Origin: an uncultured Prochlorococcus sp.
GTDB lineage: Bacteria > Cyanobacteriota > Cyanobacteriia > PCC-6307 > Cyanobiaceae
Assembly: GCA_902606505.1 (NCBI GenBank)
Contig: CACLGU010000005.1
Location: 1 to 48,547, forward strand
Length of the DNA stretch: 48,547 bases
Direction of reading: 5' to 3'
Below the pieces are notes generated by a model. That model was not told the DNA's origin. It was given only the letters and a program-made list of their open reading frames with translations, and did not search any database. This document shows, piece after piece, positions 32,196-39,907 of this stretch. The translations under genes and the position numbers were made by a program. Each line of letters starts with the position of its first letter. Positions within the stretch are counted from its first letter, which is position 1.

Positions 32196-33218
32196 GTGCA
32201 AAAACTTAAAAAAATAATTTTTTCAGTATTTACATGTACATTTTTGCTAAACGTTAACCTACCTGCTAATTCAACACAAAAAGAAGTTAAAGTTTATTCA
32301 GGTAGGCATTACAACACAGATAGAGGTATTTATAAAAAGTTTGCAGAAGAAACAGGAATTAAAGTTAGGCTTATAGAGGCAGCAGGAATTTCTTTAATCG
32401 AAAGAATGAAACGAGAAGGGAAGAATTCTCAAGCAGATTTAATATTGTTAGTAGATGCCGCAAGAATTACTAATGCAGCCAAAGCTGGATTATTACAATC
32501 AATAGAATCTTTTAATTTAGAAAATGATGTTCCTTTTGGTTTAAAAGATCCAGATAAGGAATGGTATGCATTAACAAGAAGAGTCAGGGTAATGATAGCC
32601 AATCCAAAAGTCGTTGATGTTAGTAAGATAAAAGATTACACTGATTTGGCTGATCCTTCTTTGAAAGGGAAAGTATGTTTAAGAAATAGAAAAAGTCCAT
32701 ACAATCAATCTTTAGTTGCCAATCAAATAATTAACAAAGGTGAATCAGAAACTAAAGCTTGGCTAAGCGGAATGATTTCAAACGTTTCAAAACCTTTTTT
32801 CCCAGGGGATATTGCAATAATTAGAGCAGTTTCAAAGAAAAAATGTGGAGTAGGAATTGTTAATCATTATTATGTCGCAAGAATGTTGGCAGGTGTTAAT
32901 GGAAGAAGAGATGCTTTATATGCGAAAAAAACAAAAGTCCTTACACCTAATCCAGCTCATGTAAATATTAGTGCTGGGGGTGTTGCAAAATTTGCAACAA
33001 ATAAAAATGAAGCTATTCAGTTACTTGAATTCTTAGCATCTCCGGAAGGAAGTAAAGGTTTAGCGGCTCCAACTTTCGAACATCCTTTGAAGGAGGTTAA
33101 TCAGAATGAAATAGTTAAGAACTTTGGAGATTTTACATCTGATAGTGTCACTGTAGAAGACCTTGGAGAAAAAAATTCATTAGCTATTAAATTGATGAAA
33201 GATGCAGGGTGGAATTAA
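32196..33218 (+). CDS. futA: Ferric iron ABC transporter substrate-binding protein (FutA/IdiA/AfuA-like)
   Basis: KEVKVYSGRHYNTDRGIYKKFAEETGIKVRLIEA; conserved Tyr region GIVNHYYVARM. Confidence 0.93.
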   Translation: MQKLKKIIFSVFTCTFLLNVNLPANSTQKEVKVYSGRHYNTDRGIYKKFAEETGIKVRLIEAAGISLIERMKREGKNSQADLILLVDAARITNAAKAGLLQSIESFNLENDVPFGLKDPDKEWYALTRRVRVMIANPKVVDVSKIKDYTDLADPSLKGKVCLRNRKSPYNQSLVANQIINKGESETKAWLSGMISNVSKPFFPGDIAIIRAVSKKKCGVGIVNHYYVARMLAGVNGRRDALYAKKTKVLTPNPAHVNISAGGVAKFATNKNEAIQLLEFLASPEGSKGLAAPTFEHPLKEVNQNEIVKNFGDFTSDSVTVEDLGEKNSLAIKLMKDAGWN

Positions 33219-33281
33219 AAAATTAAGATAATTATATAGTTCATAATTTTCTCTTTATTCTGTGCATACTTATAAAAAGGC

Positions 33282-33366
33282 GGAGAGGTGGCTGAGTGGT
33301 CGAAAGCGAACGACTCGAAATCGTTTAATAGGGAACTATTCGTGGGTTCGAATCCCACCCTCTCCG
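33282..33366 (+). tRNA. tRNA-Ser (anticodon CGA)
   Basis: GGAGAGG...AACGACTCGAAATCGTT (loop CTCGAAA), long variable arm, GTGGGTTCGAATCCCAC, CCTCTCC-G. Confidence 0.97.
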
Positions 33367-33585
33367 TAAAATATTTTTTAGCCGAAAATTTTAACTTAGG
33401 CATTAGTTATAGACTTGAAGATTTTCCAGAAACTTGGTCTTAACTTTTCAATTTCTTATTTTGTGTTGTGGGAATTGTGGGATTATTGACTATGAGTTGG
33501 TTTACTCTTCCCTATCTTTCCCATATCAGCACATAGGGTCTGAACTCAACTTCTAGAACCTCCAGATTATTTTTAGTTTCTAATA

Positions 33586-33606
33586 CTATCTGAAATGTTC
33601 AGATAG
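33586..33606. repeat. Perfect inverted repeat (9-bp stem, 3-nt loop)
   Basis: CTATCTGAA-ATG-TTCAGATAG in the non-coding gap after tRNA-Ser. Confidence 0.8.
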
Positions 33607-33632
33607 TTTCACAATCTATGCAAAAAGCAGTA

Positions 33633-33830
33633 TTATTGAGAGTTTTTTCTATTTTCTACTGGATCATATTTATCTAAACCTCTTATTTTTCTCCATCTTG
33701 AATACATATATCCAAGATAGATACCTTGCATAAAGTTTGTTACTCCATGACCTAGGAAATTTTTTGAGAATTTAACATTAAATTTTCCACTTTCTAATAA
33801 TTCTTTCTGCCAGTTTATTTTTTCTTTCAT
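33633..33830 (-). CDS. Small hypothetical protein, member of tandem pair
   Basis: WQKELLESGKFNVKFSKNFLGHGVTNFMQGIYLGYMYSRWRKIRG; start overlaps stop of upstream paralog-like gene (ATGA). Confidence 0.6.
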   Translation of the reverse strand: MKEKINWQKELLESGKFNVKFSKNFLGHGVTNFMQGIYLGYMYSRWRKIRGLDKYDPVENRKNSQ

Positions 33831-34012
33831 TGCTGTTGGTATTCCTCCTGTATTTTCTTCAGTCTTTCGTATTCAACATGTAGAACGCCTAGACGCCATG
33901 CATCTTTTAATCCTTTTACACCTCCCATTAGAAGTTTTGCATCTAAAAGAGAATGTGACTTCATGTTTAAGAAATCTTTTTGCCAAGAATTTTCATCCCA
34001 ATTAGTGCTCAT
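33827..34012 (-). CDS. Small hypothetical protein, member of tandem pair
   Basis: WQKDFLNMKSHSLLDAKLLMGGVKGLKDAWRLGVLHVEYERLKKIQE; similar layout to the 33633-33830 product. Confidence 0.6.
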   Translation of the reverse strand: MSTNWDENSWQKDFLNMKSHSLLDAKLLMGGVKGLKDAWRLGVLHVEYERLKKIQEEYQQQ

Positions 34013-34348
34013 AATTTCCCTATATACTTTTTGAACTCGTCAAAAGGGATTTTAATCATTAGCCTTTGAATAAGAAATTGTATTTTTTACCTTATAAGTT
34101 TAACTTTTTAATAAAAATTATTAATAAAATTTTAAAATAAGATGACATTTGTTTGCCCTCTTCGAGTCTTATGCATCTCGTTGTCTACAAAGTCGGAGAA
34201 GTGATTTTGACTACTGAATTATTTCTACATCTATTGAATGAGAAAAGATAGTCGCAACAGCCACTAAGCACTAATATTCGGGTATTAATACTCTATTAAT
34301 TTCAATTGAATAGGGGGATAATTAAGGAGTAGAGATATAGGAGATTTT

Positions 34349-34507
34349 ATGAGACTCGCCACTCCATTCACTGCCCTTAGAAATGCAACTTCAGATATTT
34401 GGAGAATGCATGATTTTAATTATCAACTACCTAATGATCCTAGACAAGACTATTGGGAAAAAGAATGCATAGACCACCCAACAAGTTCTCATTGCAAATT
34501 TTACTAA
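34349..34507 (+). CDS. 52-aa peptide with CP12-like C-terminal C-x3-P-x4-C-x2-Y motif
   Basis: Read directly: MRLATPFTALRNATSDIWRMHDFNYQLPNDPRQDYWEKECIDHPTSSHCKFY*; AGGAG 6 nt upstream of ATG; terminator downstream. Confidence 0.75.
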   Translation: MRLATPFTALRNATSDIWRMHDFNYQLPNDPRQDYWEKECIDHPTSSHCKFY

Positions 34508-34532
34508 AGACAATATAAATTAAGATATTAAT

Positions 34533-34558
34533 AAAGACCCTTGTCAGGGTCTTTTCTT
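34533..34558 (+). terminator. Rho-independent terminator
   Basis: AAAGACCCT-TGTC-AGGGTCTTTT. Confidence 0.9.
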
Positions 34559-34596
34559 CTATTTAAGAAGATATTTTTTTAATTTAAAACTAAAAA

Positions 34597-35199
34597 ATGC
34601 CTTTTGGAAAATCAATATCAAAATATGATTGGCAGTTTGTTGTAACTGGATTTTTTTTAATCTCAGTTTTTATTTTTACAGATTTAATTGGAGTTATTGA
34701 TAAAGAATATTTTTACTTTGTACCAGGATTAATTAGTGATCAACCTTATAGGATTTTTACATCAATACTAACTCATGCAGATTTACATCATTTATTAAGT
34801 AATCTCGGTGGAATAATTATCACAAGATATTTTTTGATGAGAATTGGAATTAAAAGCAGATTTTTTTATCTAAATTTTATTTTTATTTGTTCTTTTTTAA
34901 ATTTCTTAATTATCTGGGTTTACGAAAAGGTCTTATCGTTTTTTAATATTTATCCGAATTATGCCGCTTTAGGATTTAGTGGAATAATTTATGCTTTATT
35001 TGGATTCTTACTATTAACTTCTTTTTACGGCAAAAAATATTTTTTAGGTAAAGAAATTGGTTTTAAGTCCAATTATGAAGTTCAAAAAATGTCAGAGACA
35101 ATGTGTCTCATAGGTTTGATTTTCTCTTTTTTCCCAGGAGTAAGTTTAATAGGTCATTTAAGTGGATTTATTGCAGGGTGTTTTTTATTCTTTATCTAA
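34597..35199 (+). CDS. Rhomboid-family intramembrane serine protease
   Basis: HADLHHLLSN (H-x4-H-x3-N), GFSGIIYALFGF (GxSG) and GHLSGFIAG (catalytic His). Confidence 0.85.
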   Translation: MPFGKSISKYDWQFVVTGFFLISVFIFTDLIGVIDKEYFYFVPGLISDQPYRIFTSILTHADLHHLLSNLGGIIITRYFLMRIGIKSRFFYLNFIFICSFLNFLIIWVYEKVLSFFNIYPNYAALGFSGIIYALFGFLLLTSFYGKKYFLGKEIGFKSNYEVQKMSETMCLIGLIFSFFPGVSLIGHLSGFIAGCFLFFI

Positions 35200-35264
35200 T
35201 TAAGATAAATTACTATTCAATCAAGTAAATATAGATATTCTCTGAGATATCAAACTTTTTTCTT

Positions 35265-35369
35265 TTACTCTTTACTTTTAAATAGATCAATTTTGATATC
35301 AAAAGTAACTACTATTCCAATACTTATAAGCAGTAATCCAATCGCAATTTGGGGTGAAGGTAATACCAT
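35265..35369 (-). CDS. Putative 34-aa single-TM protein
   Basis: Read directly: MVLPSPQIAIGLLLISIGIVVTFDIKIDLFKSKE*. Confidence 0.4.
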   Translation of the reverse strand: MVLPSPQIAIGLLLISIGIVVTFDIKIDLFKSKE

Positions 35370-35566
35370 ATAAGTCTTATTTTCAACCACCCTATCAAAT
35401 CTTTACCAGTAACTATGAAAGATTGAGTTTAATATAAAATACTTGAAGTATTTGATCATTCCCTAGAGACTTATATTTTTGAAAAACTTAGTTTTATATT
35501 AAATTTTTATATTACATTGTTGAGTATAATTTTAATAATAGATTTGTGAAGCTAGGAAGTTTTCAT

Positions 35567-37261
35567 ATGAAGTTGATGTTTTATATATTTTTATTTAGTC
35601 AATTATTAAATTTTCTTGGAGTGTTTGCAGAAAAACTAAAAGAAGGTTCGTCTATAAAAAATCCTGTTAATTGGGAAAAGGTGGAGGAAAATAAATCTAA
35701 ACCGTTGAAAAATATTATTTGGAAATCTTATAAAGGGGATGCAAATTATTTTAAAAAGGAAAACAAAGAAGGTTTCTCAAAAAATGAATTTTCGGAGACA
35801 AAATCTGCCGTGATGGATCCTTCAATTTGGCGAAATCGAACGTTGCGTTTTTCCTTTGAGGAAATTGATATGCCAGATGCCGGCGAATTCATGGGTTTAT
35901 ATAGTATAGGGGCTTACGATCAACTCAACTCTTGGCTTTACGGCGGTATAACTCTTTACGGTGCAGCGACCGGACGTCGTGGGGGGTTCTTTACTGGTGG
36001 TTACACCTTAGGAGTGGAACATAAGTTTACCGATAACTGGATTCTCGACTTAGGAGGCTACGTGGGCGCTGGGGGCGGCGGTGAAGCGGCGCAAGGAGGA
36101 GGATTAATGCTAAGGCCACATATCGGTCTCAAGTACGATCTTAAATGGAGCTCGCTGGGGCTCAATTATTCTTATGTAGACTTCCCAAATGGAGATATTT
36201 CAAGCGATGCAATAGCTCTTTCACTGGATATTCCTTTTACTTCACCGATATTAAATTGGGAAAATGATGGATTGACTCAGGTTGATTACTTCGGAGCTGG
36301 CTTGAGCAATGTGACTCGCCATCGATCGCACTTAGCCGCTCGCGTTCGTGCCTATTATCCGTCCAGCGACAGCAAAACAACATCCCGTGGTTCGTTTGCT
36401 GATTCATTTGGGCTGGTCGGTGTAGATTATTCTTATTTTCTTGATGAAAACTGGTTCGCCACATTTGAGACAGCCGGTGCTTTTTCAGGTGGCATTGGCG
36501 GGTATGCCGAACTCTTGGGTGGGATAGGCTATCGCTTACCACTAACCAGAGAAGGTCGTCTAGCTCTGCTCCCTGCCCTAACCATTGGCGGTGCCGGTGG
36601 CGGAGCGGTCGATACCGGCGGAGGATTTGTTGCCCGAGCAAATCTAGGGTTGGAATACAGACTCTCTCCTAATCTAAATATAATTATGGACGGCGGCTAT
36701 CTTACAGCCCCAGATGGTAATTTTGATACTTCATATGTCGGCTTCAATTTGGCATATGTAATGAAAACTTTTGCTCAGGATCAAAAAGGGGCACCCTTAA
36801 CGGAAACAAACTTTATCCAAACTAATAAATGGCGTTTTCGCCCGGCGCACCAATGGTATTTTGATGCGCAACGTAAGAACAGCTCTTCTCGCGATATGCA
36901 ACTTTTGGGAGGTAAGATTGACTGGTTTGTAGGCGATTGGTGGTATCTTACCGGACAAGGATTAAGTGCTTATGCAGGAGGAGCGGGCGGATATTCAGAG
37001 GGACACTGGGGATTAGGCATTCTTGGCCCAAGCTGGAATAATTGGCAAATCTATGGCGAAATGCTTATAGGTGCTGGAGGGGGAGGAGGCGTCGATAGTG
37101 GTAGCGCCTTACTATATAAACCAAGTATCGGGTTAGAGTACAAACTAAATGACGACTTCAGCCTTCAAACTGGTATAGGAAAAGTGATTTCTAAAGAAGG
37201 GAATCTTGATGCCAATACCTTGGATGTAAGTCTGGTTTGGCGTTTTGGGACCCCAAAATAA
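35567..37261 (+). CDS. Outer-membrane-type beta-barrel-like protein with three internal repeats, compositionally atypical
   Basis: ATG at 35567 preceded by AGGAAG SD (ORF track starts at upstream GTG 35546); signal peptide MKLMFYIFLFSQLLNFLGVFAE; alternating Gly/aromatic beta-strand pattern, C-terminal VSLVWRF. Confidence 0.75.
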   Translation: MKLMFYIFLFSQLLNFLGVFAEKLKEGSSIKNPVNWEKVEENKSKPLKNIIWKSYKGDANYFKKENKEGFSKNEFSETKSAVMDPSIWRNRTLRFSFEEIDMPDAGEFMGLYSIGAYDQLNSWLYGGITLYGAATGRRGGFFTGGYTLGVEHKFTDNWILDLGGYVGAGGGGEAAQGGGLMLRPHIGLKYDLKWSSLGLNYSYVDFPNGDISSDAIALSLDIPFTSPILNWENDGLTQVDYFGAGLSNVTRHRSHLAARVRAYYPSSDSKTTSRGSFADSFGLVGVDYSYFLDENWFATFETAGAFSGGIGGYAELLGGIGYRLPLTREGRLALLPALTIGGAGGGAVDTGGGFVARANLGLEYRLSPNLNIIMDGGYLTAPDGNFDTSYVGFNLAYVMKTFAQDQKGAPLTETNFIQTNKWRFRPAHQWYFDAQRKNSSSRDMQLLGGKIDWFVGDWWYLTGQGLSAYAGGAGGYSEGHWGLGILGPSWNNWQIYGEMLIGAGGGGGVDSGSALLYKPSIGLEYKLNDDFSLQTGIGKVISKEGNLDANTLDVSLVWRFGTPK

Positions 37262-37394
37262 AGCTCTCAACCTTTGAGTTGGTCTGGAAATAAAGTTGGA
37301 ATGTTAGTGTAAAGGTAATTATGAAAAACTTCTTCAAGAAAAAAATTTGGAATTGGAATCAAATTAAATTTTTCAAATGAAGGAAATAATAAGT

Positions 37395-37646
37395 TCATTC
37401 CTCCCAAAATGGGTCTGTAGTCAGATTAACTTTTAATAGACTTTTTTTATTATTTTTAATATCACTTATACAAGCTCTTACCGTTTTACCATTAACATCT
37501 ATCTCACAGGCACCACAACTTCCTGTGAGGCAACCAGTAGGGATTTCTAAACCTGCTTTTTCAGCAGACGAAAACCAGTTATCTCCCTCTGAAACAAATG
37601 TTTCTTTATTGTTTGGCCATGTTACTTTAATATTTGTTTCTTTCAA
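37395..37646 (-). CDS. 2Fe-2S ferredoxin
   Basis: PTGCLTGSCGACEIDVNGKTVRAC: plant-type 2Fe-2S cysteine motif. Confidence 0.9.
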   Translation of the reverse strand: MKETNIKVTWPNNKETFVSEGDNWFSSAEKAGLEIPTGCLTGSCGACEIDVNGKTVRACISDIKNNKKSLLKVNLTTDPFWEE

Positions 37647-39172
37647 CTTAAAAATGATTTGAGTTTTAAATGTTTGTGGAATTCATTCGCAAGTTTGTCA
37701 ATAATGGATTCTCTCTTCTCTTTATAAGATATTGATTTTTTATTTAATGTTGGTAAATTTTTACTCTTTCTTATTAAATTAATATATTGGTCTCTCCAAC
37801 TGTCATTTTCGAAGATCCCATGAATGTAAGTTCCTGCAACAGACCCGCCTTTATTATTTTCTTTGTACCAACCAAGATCTAAATCTTTGAAAATAGGTTT
37901 TACCTGTAATGAATTTTGAATATCATCCAATTCAGTTTGACCATTATGAATTTCAAAGCCATTAATTTCTGATTGGCATGGCCATATAGATTCGGAGTTA
38001 ATTTGACGTGTTAATTTTTTTTCAAAGAAAGTCGTTTTTAATGGTAGTAATCCAATCCCTTTAATTTTTTGTTCAGAATAGTTTTTTGAACCCTCTTTAA
38101 AATAAGGATCTTCTAGTGTTGTTCCTAACATTTGTAAACCTCCACATATTCCAATAATATTGCCTTTGTTATTTGAATATTCCCTTATATCATTTGATAA
38201 GCCAGAATTTTCAAGAAATATTTGATCTTTAATCGTTTGTTTACTACCCGGCAGAATAAGAAAGTCATACTTACTCAGTTTCTGTGACTCTCTAATCCAT
38301 TCAATTAATATTGTTTCTTCATTTTCTAATGGATCAAAATCCGAGAAGTTACTTATAGATGGTAATTTTATAATCCCAACTTTGATCTCAGGATTTGTGA
38401 AAGTGATTTTTTTTTCTAATAAATCTAAAGAATCCTCTGGAGGAAATGAATCGTTTAACCATGGAATAATTCCAATAACAGGGATTTGAGTTTTATTCTC
38501 TATCCATTTTTTCCCTTCTTCAAATAATGAAAGGTCTCCTCTGAATCTATTTATAATAATCCCCTTAATAAGTTTCTTTTCTTCAGGCTTCATTAATTCA
38601 AGAGTACCAATTATTTGTGCAAATACGCCTCCCCTCTCAATATCAGTAACCAAGATGCAATTTGCATTTAAATATTTTGCAACTCTTAAATTAGTAAGGT
38701 CTCTATGAATTAAGTTCATTTCTACAGGACTGCCAGCACCTTCGATAATTAATCGACAACTCGGATTTTGTTGATAAATAGACTTTAAGCTTTTTTTAAT
38801 TATTCCCCAGCCTGGAACAAACCAATCTTTATAGTAATTTTTTGCTGTTGTGGTTCCTATGCTTTTGCCAAGGTGAATCACCTCGCTTGTTGAATTTCCT
38901 TGTGGTTTTAATAAAATGGGATTCATCTCTGAAGAAGGTGTAATACCGCATGCAAAAGCTTGAAGTGCTTGTGAATATGCCATCTCTCCTCCTTCCCAAT
39001 CAACCCATGCGTTGTTACTCATATTTTGACCTTTGAAAGGGATTGGTTCCTCTCCTAAATTTTTAAGAATCCTGCAAATAGCTGTAACTGTTAATGATTT
39101 TCCTGCTCCACTTGAAGTACCTAAGACCATTATTGGTTTCTTTATTGGTTGAAAATTTTCTTCCAATTCCAT
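37643..39172 (-). CDS. cobQ: Cobyric acid synthase
   Basis: MVLGTSSGAGKSLTVTAICRIL...PFKGQNMSNNAWV; GATase domain GNIIGICGGLQMLG. Confidence 0.96.
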   Translation of the reverse strand: MELEENFQPIKKPIMVLGTSSGAGKSLTVTAICRILKNLGEEPIPFKGQNMSNNAWVDWEGGEMAYSQALQAFACGITPSSEMNPILLKPQGNSTSEVIHLGKSIGTTTAKNYYKDWFVPGWGIIKKSLKSIYQQNPSCRLIIEGAGSPVEMNLIHRDLTNLRVAKYLNANCILVTDIERGGVFAQIIGTLELMKPEEKKLIKGIIINRFRGDLSLFEEGKKWIENKTQIPVIGIIPWLNDSFPPEDSLDLLEKKITFTNPEIKVGIIKLPSISNFSDFDPLENEETILIEWIRESQKLSKYDFLILPGSKQTIKDQIFLENSGLSNDIREYSNNKGNIIGICGGLQMLGTTLEDPYFKEGSKNYSEQKIKGIGLLPLKTTFFEKKLTRQINSESIWPCQSEINGFEIHNGQTELDDIQNSLQVKPIFKDLDLGWYKENNKGGSVAGTYIHGIFENDSWRDQYINLIRKSKNLPTLNKKSISYKEKRESIIDKLANEFHKHLKLKSFLS

Positions 39173-39238
39173 AAGTAAATTAAATATAGTTTGAAATTTA
39201 TTAATTAGAAAATTGAATTATAATTTGGTAAAAAATTT

Positions 39239-39850
39239 GTGTTAATTCTAGCTTCTGCCTCTCAATCTAGAAAGCAATTACTTGAAAATTGTCAAATTCA
39301 ATTTGTTCAAATCGCGAGTAACTTTGATGAAACTTCAATAAAAGATAAGAACATATTTAATTTGGCTTTGAAATTATCTTTTCAAAAGGCAAATAGTTTA
39401 TCTGAAAATATTCAAAACATATCGTTTCCTGAAGAATTGAATTCTGGTCCTTTGGAAATACTTGGGTGCGATTCAATTTTTGAATTCAAAGGAGAAGCTT
39501 ATGGAAAACCATCTAATGAAGAGGAGGCATTTATTAGATGGAAAAAAATGTCTGGAGAATTTGGATTACTACATACTGGTCATACTCTAATAATAGGGTA
39601 TTTTGATTCAACTTCCAAAATTTTTAAAAGAGCTGAAATAATTAAAAAAACAGTAAGTTCAAGAGTTTATTTTTCTAAGTTGGAAGATTGGGAAATCAAG
39701 AGTTATGTAGTTACAAATGAACCTTTATATTGCGCCGGAGGATTTGCTTTGGAAGGTATAGGCGGCAAATATATAGAAAAAATTGAGGGTTGTTTCAGTA
39801 ATGTAATGGGTTTAAGTTTGCCATGGCTTAGAAAAAATTTACCAAAATAA
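39239..39850 (+). CDS. maf: Maf-like nucleotide pyrophosphatase
   Basis: [71 protein letters not shown]. Confidence 0.94.
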   Translation: MLILASASQSRKQLLENCQIQFVQIASNFDETSIKDKNIFNLALKLSFQKANSLSENIQNISFPEELNSGPLEILGCDSIFEFKGEAYGKPSNEEEAFIRWKKMSGEFGLLHTGHTLIIGYFDSTSKIFKRAEIIKKTVSSRVYFSKLEDWEIKSYVVTNEPLYCAGGFALEGIGGKYIEKIEGCFSNVMGLSLPWLRKNLPK

Positions 39851-39860
39851 AAAAAATTAA

Positions 39861-39895
39861 AAAAAAACCCTATCAAATTGATAGGGCTTTTTTAT
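39861..39895. terminator. Bidirectional rho-independent terminator between maf and psbC
   Basis: AAAAAAAAACCCTATC-AAATT-GATAGGGCTTTTTTATT. Confidence 0.9.
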
Positions 39896-39907
39896 TTGAA
39901 ATAGAAA

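Noticed and set aside
33215-33403. 62-aa minus-strand ORF (ERVGFEPTNSSLLNDFESFAFDHSATSP)
   Set aside because: It is the antisense translation of tRNA-Ser plus flank, a well-known spurious ORF type.
36237-36641. 134-aa minus-strand ORF
   Set aside because: Antisense shadow in the GC-rich part of the barrel gene; His/Arg/Gln-rich with no domain sense. Explained by low stop frequency in GC-rich DNA.
37321-37380. 19-aa ORF MKNFFKKKIWNWNQIKFFK after the barrel gene
   Set aside because: Too short and Lys/Phe/Asn-biased as expected by chance in AT-rich DNA; no clear SD.
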